A stretch of DNA of 57,146 nt from DATNIB01 sp035604685. GTDB lineage: Bacteria > Actinomycetota > Acidimicrobiia > Acidimicrobiales > RAAP-2. Under the pieces are notes generated by a model. It was not told where the DNA came from. It searched no databases and was given only the letters and a program-made list of their open reading frames with translations. Below, piece by piece: positions 49,072-57,059 of the stretch. The stretch's first letter is position 1, and every line of letters starts with the position of its first letter. The position numbers and the translations under genes are program-made. The stretch is from assembly GCA_035604685.1 (NCBI GenBank), contig DATNIB010000019.1, positions 1 to 57,146 of the forward strand. The letters run 5' to 3'.

Positions 49072-49596
49072 TCACCCGTCGCGGGGACGCTTCCGACGTT
49101 CACTGGTCTGCAGGAGAACGGGAAGCTGCAAGATGTCCTTTGGGCTTCCGGCCGCTTCTTTGGACCGGATGATGTCATCGAGATCAGCAATCGGCACCTG
49201 TTCTCCGTAGGCCTCGATCGTGTGAGCTCGGCGGGCTAGGTGCTCGTACCCCTCGGTCCCACTCGGGACGAAGGAGATGTCGAACTCGCCATGTGGTGTC
49301 GTCAGATTCCAGACGAGCACCCGAGCTAGCGATGGCCCGTCATGGTCAAAGGGAAGGCCAAGAGGAACGTCGGCGGAGCGGACTCGTGCATCGAGTTCGT
49401 CCAAAGCCGCGGACAGCTTCGTCACGTTTGCCGCGTCACTCGCGGGAGTGATGTCGATGTCCCTGGTTCGCGCAATGGGGGCACCCTGCAGTTGTGCCGC
49501 CAGGGAGCCGATCACGAAGTAGCGAACGCCGTGCCGGTTGAGAGTGCCCAAGATGGCGGCTGCGTCGAACTCCTCGTCCCCGCCGTGCTGAGTCAT
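49072..49596 (-). CDS. Nucleotidyltransferase of a toxin-antitoxin-like pair
   Basis: 174 aa from ATG 49596, overlapping the XRE-gene stop (ATGA). The Pol-beta NTase core is present: V-I-G-S-L-A-A-Q-L-Q-G near residue 26, T-R-D-I-D-I (catalytic D-x-D) and G-E-F-D-I-S-F for the third Asp. P-K-D-I-L-Q-L-P-V closes it, as in AbiEii/DUF6036-type enzymes. With an upstream DNA-binding antitoxin it could modify tRNA or another target. The stretch 48898-49071 has no gene. Confidence 0.82.
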   Translation of the reverse strand: MTQHGGDEEFDAAAILGTLNRHGVRYFVIGSLAAQLQGAPIARTRDIDITPASDAANVTKLSAALDELDARVRSADVPLGLPFDHDGPSLARVLVWNLTTPHGEFDISFVPSGTEGYEHLARRAHTIEAYGEQVPIADLDDIIRSKEAAGSPKDILQLPVLLQTSERRKRPRDG

Positions 49597-49940
49597 GGTC
49601 GGCGTTCGAGCCGTTCCCGGGCCGCGTTCACGGTCTTGGTCTGCTGATCCCGCCACCGGTCTTGTTCCTCTTGGGGACGACGCAGCTCGCGCGCCGCGAG
49701 AACCTCGTCGTGGGCGTCGTGCGGCGTGATCGCGAGCCGGAGGTCGAAGCCGGTTCCCGACAGCAGGCGTGTCAGCGTCGGGAGGGTCGGCTGACGACGA
49801 CCGGCCTCGTATGCCGCCACTACCGATTGGGCAATGCCCAACCGGTCCGCCAGCTCCCGTTGAGTGAGTTGGGCCTTGAGCCGGGCGTAGAGAACGAGGC
49901 TGCCGGCGACGGTGGGGCTGCTCATGAGACGTGTGCTCAC
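49593..49940 (-). CDS. XRE-family HTH protein (antitoxin-like)
   Basis: 115 aa. HTH L-T-Q-R-E-L-A-D-R-L-G-I-A-Q-S-V-V-A-A-Y-E-A-G-R-R-Q-P (residues 25-51) is a clear Cro/CI domain. The C-terminal half is charged and helical. It could start at GTG 49940 (GGAGGA directly before it) or ATG 49925. It is followed with a 4-base overlap by a nucleotidyltransferase. An 18-base perfect palindrome lies just upstream, consistent with autorepression. Confidence 0.85.
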   Translation of the reverse strand: MSTRLMSSPTVAGSLVLYARLKAQLTQRELADRLGIAQSVVAAYEAGRRQPTLPTLTRLLSGTGFDLRLAITPHDAHDEVLAARELRRPQEEQDRWRDQQTKTVNAARERLERRP

Positions 49941-49948
49941 TCCTCCAT

Positions 49949-49966
49949 GATAGACGAATGTCTATC
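49949..49966. promoter_or_regulatory. Operator palindrome of the XRE-nucleotidyltransferase operon
   Basis: GATAGAC, GAAT, GTCTATC: perfect 7-base arms with a 4-base spacer, 9 bases upstream of GTG 49940. Position and symmetry fit a Cro/CI-type autorepression site. The 50000-50237 stretch toward the PEBP gene holds nothing more I can support. Confidence 0.8.
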
Positions 49967-50237
49967 CGGATGCGGCAGAGTTCGAGGGTGATCGGCGAAC
50001 GCGAACACTGCCCCTGCGACCGGTGCGCCGATGCCACCCACTTCCGCGGGAACATGGCGGCACGGCACAAAGACCCTGTTCAAGGGCGAAGCTAACCCTC
50101 AAGTACACCGTGAGATACCAGTCCTCAACGTGCCGCGGGGGGAACGGCCGCCGCGCGCCAGTGGTGGCGGGCTGCGAACCGGCCGGATACGTTTCGATCC
50201 GCTGGCGCAGCTCTAGCAACCGGGAGGAAATAGCACC

Positions 50238-50720
50238 ATGGCGGAGCGTTCACTGACCGTTCGCAGCACGTTGTTCGCGGATGGTGACACCATCCCCATC
50301 TCGGCCGCGCACTCGATGGTCGGGGGAGCCAACACGAGTCCCGACCTGTCGTGGGAGGCCGGACCGTCGGGCACCCGGAGCTACGCGATCACCTGCTACG
50401 ACCCCGACGCCCCGACAACGGTCGGCTTCTCACACTGGGTCCTCTTCGACCTGGCGCCCTCGGTGACCGAACTCAACGCCGGTGCGGACGGGGGTGGGAT
50501 CGCCGGGTTCAGCGACTGGGGGGAGAGCCGGTACGGGGGAATGGCACCGCCCGCCGGCGACGAGCCCCACCACTACCGCTTCACCGTCTACGCCCTCGAT
50601 CTCGAATCGCTCGGAGTGGATCACACCACCACGTACGCCAAGTTCCGCTTCCTCACCCGCGGGCACGTGCTGGCCGAGGGCACGCTCACCGGGCGGTTCG
50701 GCATCGCAGCCAAGTCGTGA
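50238..50720 (+). CDS. YbhB/YbcL-family (PEBP-like) protein
   Basis: 160 aa. D-P-D-A-P-T near residue 55 is the PEBP ligand pocket motif, followed by F-S-H-W-V-L-F-D-L-A and, after an insert, H-H-Y-R-F-T-V-Y-A-L-D near 113. This is the full bacterial Raf-kinase-inhibitor-like fold. ATG 50238 has GGGAGG upstream. The family binds phosphorylated or small anionic ligands; in bacteria no fixed reaction is known. Confidence 0.9.
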   Translation: MAERSLTVRSTLFADGDTIPISAAHSMVGGANTSPDLSWEAGPSGTRSYAITCYDPDAPTTVGFSHWVLFDLAPSVTELNAGADGGGIAGFSDWGESRYGGMAPPAGDEPHHYRFTVYALDLESLGVDHTTTYAKFRFLTRGHVLAEGTLTGRFGIAAKS

Positions 50721-50851
50721 CCAACGGGTCAGGAGCTGCCCGCCCGATAGCCTGCGAACGACGGCTCGAGCATCGGGATGGGTGACGTGACCGCAGCAGG
50801 AGACGGCAGGCGCGTCGCGGGCATCAGTAGAACGGCGCACCGGGGACGCAC

Positions 50852-51838
50852 GTGACCTCGACGGACGCACCGAAGGCGCGCATTCTCGGTCTCGGCGTGT
50901 ACCGGCCCCGGCGGTCGGTGTCCAACGACGAGCTGTGCGAGGCGGTCGAGTCCTCGGACGAGTGGATACGAGAGCGCACCGGCATTCAGCGCCGCCGGTG
51001 GGCCGAGGCCGACGAGACCCTCGAGATGATGGCCGAGGCCGCCGGGCGCGCCGCCGTCGCCGCCAGCGGCCTCGATGCCGCCAGCCTCGACATGGTCATC
51101 CTCGCGTCGTGCTCCTCGGTGCAGCCCTTCTGGCCCACGGCGAGTCGGGTGGCCGGCGCGCTCGGCCTCGAGGTGCCGGCCTTCGACCTGAACGCCACCT
51201 GCGCCGGGTTCTGTTACTCGCTCGGCCTGGCCCGCGACCTGATCGGGGCCGGCACCGTCGGCACGGTGCTCGTCATCGGGGCCGAACGCCTGACCGACAT
51301 GCTGGATCCCACCGACCGCGGCACCGCGTTCTTGTTCGCCGACGGCGCTGGCGCCTTCGTGGTGGGGGCCGGCTCGGTCGAGGGGATCGGGCCGGTCGTC
51401 TGGGGCACGCAGGGAACCAAGGGGGACGCGCTCGTCCTCGCGCCCACCTGGGCCGAGTACCGACAGGACCCCGGCGTGGGGGCGCCGTCGGTCAGCATGC
51501 AGGGCCGCCGAGTCTTCCGCTGGGCGGTCGAGGAGATGCCCAAGGTCGCGCTGGCCGCGGTGGAAGCCGTCGGCCTGACCTTGAAGGACGTGCAGATCTT
51601 CATCCCGCATCAGGCCAATCTCCGGATCACCCAGGCCATCGTGCGGGCACTCGACCTGCCCGAGTCGGTCGTCGTCGCCGAGGACATCGTCGACTCCGGG
51701 AACACCTCGTCGGCCAGCATCCCGCTCGCCCTCGACCGCGCCCTCACGGACGGGCTGGTCCACTCCGGCGACGCCGCGTTACTGCTCGGGTTCGGTGGTG
51801 GGTTGTCCTTCGGCGCCCAGGTGATCACGATTCCCTAG
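50852..51838 (+). CDS. fabH: 3-oxoacyl-ACP synthase III family protein
   Basis: 328 aa. The catalytic triad is C117 (N-A-T-C-A-G-F), H253 (I-P-H-Q-A-N) and N284 (S-G-N-T-S-S-A-S). S-D-E-W-I-R-E-R-T-G-I is the substrate-tunnel start near residue 36. All active-site residues fit condensation of an acyl-CoA with malonyl-ACP. No fab cluster or ACP gene is adjacent, so a specialised KAS III (secondary product or beta-keto-acid) is as likely as fatty-acid initiation. Start ATG/GTG at 50852. Confidence 0.9.
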   Translation: MTSTDAPKARILGLGVYRPRRSVSNDELCEAVESSDEWIRERTGIQRRRWAEADETLEMMAEAAGRAAVAASGLDAASLDMVILASCSSVQPFWPTASRVAGALGLEVPAFDLNATCAGFCYSLGLARDLIGAGTVGTVLVIGAERLTDMLDPTDRGTAFLFADGAGAFVVGAGSVEGIGPVVWGTQGTKGDALVLAPTWAEYRQDPGVGAPSVSMQGRRVFRWAVEEMPKVALAAVEAVGLTLKDVQIFIPHQANLRITQAIVRALDLPESVVVAEDIVDSGNTSSASIPLALDRALTDGLVHSGDAALLLGFGGGLSFGAQVITIP

Positions 51839-52138
51839 GCGCCCTGGGACCGGCGCTTCGGTCCGACGGCCTGGCTCGCCGGACGCCGCGAGGGCGTGGC
51901 TCGGCACCGTCCAGCCCCCTTCTCGGGTCGTCCACTGGCCGGCCGGCGGTGGGACGCCGGGGGTGTGGCTCGAGCCGGCGTGGCCACAGACCGCTGAGAG
52001 TGGTCTCACCTGCCTAGATGCGGGAACCGTCCGCCACAATCGGTGGCTGTCTGCTACCGTTTGACCACGGTTCGTGCTTGTCGGGGGTGACCTCGCAGCC
52101 GGGCCCAGTGTCCGGTCCTCTATTTTCCCTGGTGAACG
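51839..52138. other. 300-base gap before the CHAP gene
   Basis: No gene is supported. An imperfect hairpin AGACCGCT/AGTGGTCT lies near 51989-52007. The last 100 bases are leader-like and end ...GGTGAACG before ATG 52139. I looked for a c-di-AMP (ydaO) riboswitch, common before Rpf and CHAP genes, and did not find its conserved core. Confidence 0.4.
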
Positions 52139-54010
52139 ATGCATCTTTGGCGACCATCGGCTGCCTCGAGCACGGCCCCCCGCTCACCACTTTCAGTGGT
52201 GATACGGGGGGCCCTGGCGGTGCTTGCCCCAACCTTGCTCGTCCCGTTCCTCGTCGCCGCGGGCCCCGGCTCCCCGACGCTCGCCGACGCGGCGACCGGC
52301 GTCCAGACCGTGATGCCGCTGCAGGAGTTCGTGAACGACGACGCCGGCGGCCGGCTCTGGAACGCCTACGACCAGACGGTCAACGCCGTTGGGCCGAGCA
52401 TCACCGGGCGGCCGAGCGCCGTGCTCAACGGCGCGAGCGTCTACGTCTTCGCCCGAGGCGCCAACGGCGACCTCACCGAATTCGCCAACGACAGCGCCCA
52501 CGGACAGCTCTGGAACGCCTACGACGTCTCGGGGCTTTCCGCTGGCCCCGCCATCGTGGGCGACCCCTCGGCCCTGCTCCTCACCCCGACCTCGTTCGCC
52601 GTCTTCGCCGAGGCGGCCGGGGGAGACCTCGTCCAGTTCAGCGGCACCCCGGGCAGCCCGTCGTGGAGCTTCACCGACCTCTCCAAGGCGACCTTCGGCG
52701 CGCAGGTGGCGGGTGACCCGTCCCCCCTCGTCGTCGGCACCTCGCTCGACGTCTTCGCCAGCTCGGCCGCCGGCCACCTGATCGAGTTCAGCGGCACCCC
52801 GGGCGGCCACGCCTGGACCTCGACCGATCTGACCCAGGTCGCCGCCGCCCCGACGCTGGCCGCCGACCCGTTCGCCGTGCTCTACGGCAGCGGGGCGATC
52901 CACGTCTACGGCACCGCGACCAACGCCGACCTGATCGAATACGTGAACGACGGGGCCGCCGGCCGGGGCTGGAACGCCTACAACCTGACCACCGGGGCAG
53001 CCGGAGCGACTACCGGCGGCCGGCCGAGCGCGGTCGTCTACGGCACGACGGTGCACGTCTACGCCCGGAGCGCCGGCGGTGACCTGACCGAATTCGTGAA
53101 CGATGGGCAGCACGGCCGCCTCTGGAACTCCTACGACCTGACGAAGGCCTCGGGGGGCCCGGCCATGGTGGGGGACCCGAGCGCGATCCTCTACGGGACG
53201 AGCGAGGTCCAGGTCTACGCGCAGTCGACCACGAGCGACCTCACCGCGTTCATCAACGACGGGGCGGGCGGTCGCCTCTGGAACTCCTACGACCAGTCCA
53301 AGTACTCGGGCGGCCTCATGGCGGGGGGTGACCCCGACCCGGTCGTCTACGGCACGACGGTGCACGTCTACGCGGCCGGACCCCCGCCCGCCAAGGCGAT
53401 CCAGCAGATCGTCGCCCTGGCCGAGGGGGCCGACCAGTACAACGCGGCCGTGGTCGAGACCCCCCAGGGCAGCAACTGCAACCCCTACACCGCCTACTTC
53501 GGTCGGGGCACCACGACGGGCTGCGCGCCGGGGACGGCTTCCGAGGAGTGGTGCTCGGACTTCGCAGATTGGGTCTGGACGGCGGCCGGCATCCCGACCA
53601 GCGGGATCAACGGGTGGTCGTTCACCTTCATCGGCTGGGGCCAGTCGCACTCGGGCGCCTGGCAGCAGGGCAACGACAACAACCCCCAGGCCGGCGACGC
53701 CGTCATCTGGGGCGACCTGGCCAGCTCGTACGGGGTGCACGTGGGCCTCGTGGTCGGCGTGAGCCAGGGCCTGATCGACGTGGTGGCCGGCAACTCGGGC
53801 CCGGTCGTCGACCCCCAGGGGGACGTCGTCGCGGTGTGGGAGTCGGGCTATTTCGACCCGACCACCTCCACGGTCGCCGGCTACCCGATCATCGGGTACG
53901 TCTCGCCGGCCGGCTGGACCGGTCTCAACTCCCACGCCCTGGCGGCGGCCCGGGCCCTGGCGAAGGGCCAGCTGAGCGGGCGCATCGCCAGCCAGGACGG
54001 CGGCAAGTAG
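52139..54010 (+). CDS. Secreted seven-repeat protein with C-terminal CHAP amidase/endopeptidase
   Basis: 623 aa. A signal segment (residues 20-51) is followed by seven copies of a ~51-residue unit beginning L-x-E-F-V-N-D with G-R-L-W-N-A-Y-D and Y-G-T-x-V-H-V-Y-A-R; starts are near 61, 112, 164, 214, 265, 317 and 368. Seven even repeats suggest a seven-bladed beta-propeller of the sugar-binding (PLL-lectin) kind. The CHAP domain runs from about 425: C472 in E-W-C-S-D-F, H534 in V-H-V-G-L-V and N552 form the catalytic set. It would bind a glycan and cut peptidoglycan. Two copies (164, 214) have S-G-T in place of V-N-D. Confidence 0.88.
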   Translation: MHLWRPSAASSTAPRSPLSVVIRGALAVLAPTLLVPFLVAAGPGSPTLADAATGVQTVMPLQEFVNDDAGGRLWNAYDQTVNAVGPSITGRPSAVLNGASVYVFARGANGDLTEFANDSAHGQLWNAYDVSGLSAGPAIVGDPSALLLTPTSFAVFAEAAGGDLVQFSGTPGSPSWSFTDLSKATFGAQVAGDPSPLVVGTSLDVFASSAAGHLIEFSGTPGGHAWTSTDLTQVAAAPTLAADPFAVLYGSGAIHVYGTATNADLIEYVNDGAAGRGWNAYNLTTGAAGATTGGRPSAVVYGTTVHVYARSAGGDLTEFVNDGQHGRLWNSYDLTKASGGPAMVGDPSAILYGTSEVQVYAQSTTSDLTAFINDGAGGRLWNSYDQSKYSGGLMAGGDPDPVVYGTTVHVYAAGPPPAKAIQQIVALAEGADQYNAAVVETPQGSNCNPYTAYFGRGTTTGCAPGTASEEWCSDFADWVWTAAGIPTSGINGWSFTFIGWGQSHSGAWQQGNDNNPQAGDAVIWGDLASSYGVHVGLVVGVSQGLIDVVAGNSGPVVDPQGDVVAVWESGYFDPTTSTVAGYPIIGYVSPAGWTGLNSHALAAARALAKGQLSGRIASQDGGK

Positions 54011-54223
54011 CACCCGCGGTCGACGGCCGCCAACGCGCCGCCGCCCGGTCACGGGACCCCACCTTTCGTGGGCACCGCGGCGCCCTCCGGCGCGCCCGAC
54101 AACAAATACCCCACTCGGCCACCCGAGCCAGTACAGTTCCTTCCTGAGCGGGGGCGTCCGGGCGATCCCGGAGTCTCTCTCTCGAGCCCTGGGCGGGGCA
54201 GGCGGAGGAGAGGAACGGTTCGA

Positions 54224-54280
54224 GTGATCGATCGGCCCACAGGCCAGTACTGGCAGGCATGCCAGCGAGCGCGACCTTGA
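54224..54280 (+). CDS. Possible 18-residue leader peptide overlapping the ECF gene start
   Basis: GTG 54224, with GGAGGAGAGG 10 bases upstream, encodes V-I-D-R-P-T-G-Q-Y-W-Q-A-C-Q-R-A-R-P and stops at 54280, 22 bases into the sigma-factor gene. Its Shine-Dalgarno is much stronger than the one before ATG 54259, and a CCAGTACTGG palindrome lies between. It could drive translational coupling. Very short, so chance is possible. Confidence 0.25.
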   Translation: MIDRPTGQYWQACQRARP

Positions 54281-56154
54281 CCATCCAAGAGCAGTCGCCG
54301 CCGATCTCGACGATCCCCTATCGGCCCTTCGAGCTCTCGAAGAGCGAGCAGGATCGACAGCTCGTCCTCCTCCACCTCCAGGGGGACCCCGACGCCTTCT
54401 CGATCATCGCCGAGAACCACTACGGGGAGCTGACCGCCCGGGCCCGCAGCCTGCTCGGCCCCCACGGGGAGATCGAGGACGCGGTCCAAGAGACCTTCCT
54501 CCGTGCGCTGCGCGCGCTGCCGCGCTTCGGGATGACCGGGGAGTACAAGGTCGGTGCCTGGCTGACCACGATCCTCTCCAATGTGTGCTCTGACCAGCGC
54601 TCTCGCGCCTCCAAGGACCGCCTCTTGGCCGAGTGTGCGGGCCGGGAGCTGCCGCACCACGCCGACGTGGCCGAGCAGGTGAGCGACCCCCAGATCGTCG
54701 AGTCCATCACGGCGGCGATCGCCGACCTGTCGCCGGCCTTGCGCCGGGCGTTCATCCGCCACGAACTCGACGACGTCCCCTACGCCGACATGGCCGAGGC
54801 CGAGAACAGCTCGGTCGAGCTGGCCCGCCAGCAGGTCCACCGGGCCAAGTCGACGCTGCGCCGCAACCTGGCCGGCATCGAGTCGGTGGCCGGTGGCGCC
54901 CTCGCCCTCCCCGTTCTGCGTTCGCTGCGCGCCCGCCTGGCCGCCCACCTGGGTCGCCGGGAGCGCTCGGTCGCCCGGGTCCTCGGCGCGGGGCACCGGC
55001 TGAACGCGTCGGCCGCCGGCTCTGGTTCCTTCGGTCGCGCCACCCCGAGCCTCTTCGACCGGTTGGCGTCGAGCGTCACGAGCTCGCCCCTCGGCCAGTC
55101 CGCCCTCGCGCTGTGGACCGGCACCCCGCGGGGCACCACGATCGTCTTTGGCATGGCCGCCGCCGTGGCGACGCTCTCGGCCGGCGCCGTCGTCGTCTCG
55201 GCGGTGAGCCCGCAAGCCGCTCCGTCGGCGCCGGCCCCGCACACCGCACCGGCCGCCGCCCTGCTGTCGCCCGGCTCGGCGTCCGCCACCGGGTCGGAGC
55301 AGAGCCAGGCCCTGGCGTTCTCGGTGCCGTCGACCTCTAGTTCAGGTTCAGGGTTGACGTCGAGTGCCAGCTCCTTCCCGTGGGTGAACGACGGGGTGAC
55401 CCGACCGGTCGCCGCCGGCGTGCCGGTCGGTCTCCCGGTCGGCGGGTGCTCGGTCCCGGCGACGGTGGCCCGGTCGGCCGGCTCGGCCGGGCTCGGGCTG
55501 GCCAACGCCCTGTCGGTGGCCAGCGCGCCGGCCGTCTCCGTGCCCACCGTCGGGCCGACCGTGCAGTTCTCGACCGGGGCCTCGCTGCGCTCTTTCTCGT
55601 CGGCCGCCCCCGGCGCGATCAGCGTGGCGCTCACCACCAACGCCTGCGCCTCGTCGCAAGGGGCCTGGTTCAGCGCGCAGGTCTCCGGTATCGGCACGGC
55701 GGCGCCGCTCCAGCTGAACGGCACGCTGGTCGAGGTGATCGGGACCGCCGGTGACGTCAGTTACATCTTCCGCGGCCAGGTGGCCCCGGACGCCTCGATG
55801 AGCCCCTCGGCCGCCCCGCTGCTCGGCGGCGCCACCGAGTTCGTGGCCCAGCTCGAGGTGACCGAGCCCGCCAACATGGCGCAGCTGACCGTCGTGTTCT
55901 TGGACCCCACCCTCGGCACCGCCGCCGATGACGCGGCCGCCACGCCGGGCCCGACGACCCCGACCGCCGCCACCGACGGCGCGACGACGGACGGCACCGC
56001 CACCGACGGCGCGACCCCGGACGGCACCGCCGCCGGTTCTCCGGACCAGGCGCCGCAGATCGACTCGGGCTTTGCCGGCGGCTTGGCCATGCCGAGCCTC
56101 CCGCCGATGCCGACGGGGACCATGGGCGGCGCGCCGAGCCTCGTCTTTCCCTAG
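54259..56154 (+). CDS. ECF sigma factor fused to a membrane anchor and exported C-terminal domain
   Basis: 631 aa. Residues about 35-110 are sigma region 2 (G-E-I-E-D-A-V-Q-E-T-F-L-R-A-L); 145-205 are region 4 (L-S-P-A-L-R-R-A-F-I-R-H-E-L ... D-M-A-E-A-E). A positive linker (R-R-E-R-S-V-A-R) leads to one membrane segment (about 292-315). Some 315 residues then follow outside the membrane, Ser/Ala/Thr-rich with a possible C pair (C-S-V-P and N-A-C-A) and a tandem T-D-G-A-T-T/T-D-G-T-A repeat near 575-595. ECF factors are normally soluble and about 200 aa. No anti-sigma gene follows. Confidence 0.88.
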   Translation: MPASATLTIQEQSPPISTIPYRPFELSKSEQDRQLVLLHLQGDPDAFSIIAENHYGELTARARSLLGPHGEIEDAVQETFLRALRALPRFGMTGEYKVGAWLTTILSNVCSDQRSRASKDRLLAECAGRELPHHADVAEQVSDPQIVESITAAIADLSPALRRAFIRHELDDVPYADMAEAENSSVELARQQVHRAKSTLRRNLAGIESVAGGALALPVLRSLRARLAAHLGRRERSVARVLGAGHRLNASAAGSGSFGRATPSLFDRLASSVTSSPLGQSALALWTGTPRGTTIVFGMAAAVATLSAGAVVVSAVSPQAAPSAPAPHTAPAAALLSPGSASATGSEQSQALAFSVPSTSSSGSGLTSSASSFPWVNDGVTRPVAAGVPVGLPVGGCSVPATVARSAGSAGLGLANALSVASAPAVSVPTVGPTVQFSTGASLRSFSSAAPGAISVALTTNACASSQGAWFSAQVSGIGTAAPLQLNGTLVEVIGTAGDVSYIFRGQVAPDASMSPSAAPLLGGATEFVAQLEVTEPANMAQLTVVFLDPTLGTAADDAAATPGPTTPTAATDGATTDGTATDGATPDGTAAGSPDQAPQIDSGFAGGLAMPSLPPMPTGTMGGAPSLVFP

Positions 56155-56225
56155 GCCGGGACTGGGCGAGTACCGCCGTTTCCGTCGGCGCCCGCCGCTG
56201 GTCCGGGGCGCCGACCGGCCCGCCG

Positions 56226-57059
56226 ATGACGCCTGAGGATCCCGTGACCGACCCGTCCGAGCCCACCGCCAGATCGGCCGGGCCAGAGGTCAGCCTGGTC
56301 GTCCCCTTCTTCAATCCGGGCCCATCGGTCCTGCGCGACACGCTGGCCCGCTCCGCCGCCGCGCTGGAGGCGGCCGGCGCCACCTTCGAGGTGATCGCCG
56401 TCTCCGACGGCTCGACCGACGGGAGCGCCGAGGCGCTCACCGAGGACCCGGCGGGCTGGCTCCAGGCGGTGGTCCTGCCCGACAACCGGGGCAAGGGCCA
56501 CGCGTTGAGGGTCGGCTTCGCCCGCGCCCGTGGCGCCTACGTCGGGTTCATCGACGCGGACGGCGAGATCCCCCCCGAGGTCCTGGGCGAGTTCGTCCGG
56601 GTGGCCCGGGCCGAGCATCCCGACCTCATCTCGGGCAGCAAGCGGCACCCCGAGTCAGAGGCCCGGTACCCGGCGGTGCGGCGGCTCTACTCCCGCGGCT
56701 ACCAGCGCCTGGTCCGCCTCCTGTTCGATCTCGACGTCGTCGACACCCAGACCGGGGTGAAGCTCGTCTCGGGGCCGGTCATGGCCGTCCTGCTGCCGCG
56801 CCTCACCGAGGACCGCTACGCCCTCGACCTCGAGCTCTTCGTGCGGGCGCACCAGGCGGGCTTCGACCGGGTGGTCGAGCTGCCGGTCAGGATCGAGAAG
56901 CGGGCGGGCAGCACGGTGTCGCTCCGCTCGGTCCGGTCGATCCTGGTCGACACGCTGCGCATCTTCTGGCGGGCGCGGGTTCGCCGGCGCGGGCCGGCGC
57001 CCCCGAGGCCGGCCGCGACGCCGCGGGACGAGCCTCAGTCCGTGCCGCGGAAGCCGTAG
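56226..57059 (+). CDS. Glycosyltransferase family 2 (dolichyl-phosphate-mannose-synthase-like)
   Basis: 277 aa. V-S-L-V-V-P-F-F-N-P-G is near residue 22, V-S-D-G-S-T-D-G-S near 58, and D-x-D equivalent F-I-D-A-D-G-E-I near 105; T-Q-T-G-V-K-L-V-S and L-E-L-F-V-R-A-H-Q-A-G-F follow. It lacks membrane helices at the end, so it makes a polyprenyl-phosphate sugar at the inner face. ATG 56226 or GTG 56244 (GAGGA 4 bases before) may be the start. It is the second such enzyme in the window and its tail overlaps a convergent gene. Confidence 0.88.
   Translation: MTPEDPVTDPSEPTARSAGPEVSLVVPFFNPGPSVLRDTLARSAAALEAAGATFEVIAVSDGSTDGSAEALTEDPAGWLQAVVLPDNRGKGHALRVGFARARGAYVGFIDADGEIPPEVLGEFVRVARAEHPDLISGSKRHPESEARYPAVRRLYSRGYQRLVRLLFDLDVVDTQTGVKLVSGPVMAVLLPRLTEDRYALDLELFVRAHQAGFDRVVELPVRIEKRAGSTVSLRSVRSILVDTLRIFWRARVRRRGPAPPRPAATPRDEPQSVPRKP

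Noticed and set aside
51900..52138. Possible c-di-AMP (ydaO-type) riboswitch before the CHAP gene, suggested by a GGGGGTGAC segment
   Set aside because: The other conserved parts of the ydaO core are not visible, so I do not call it.
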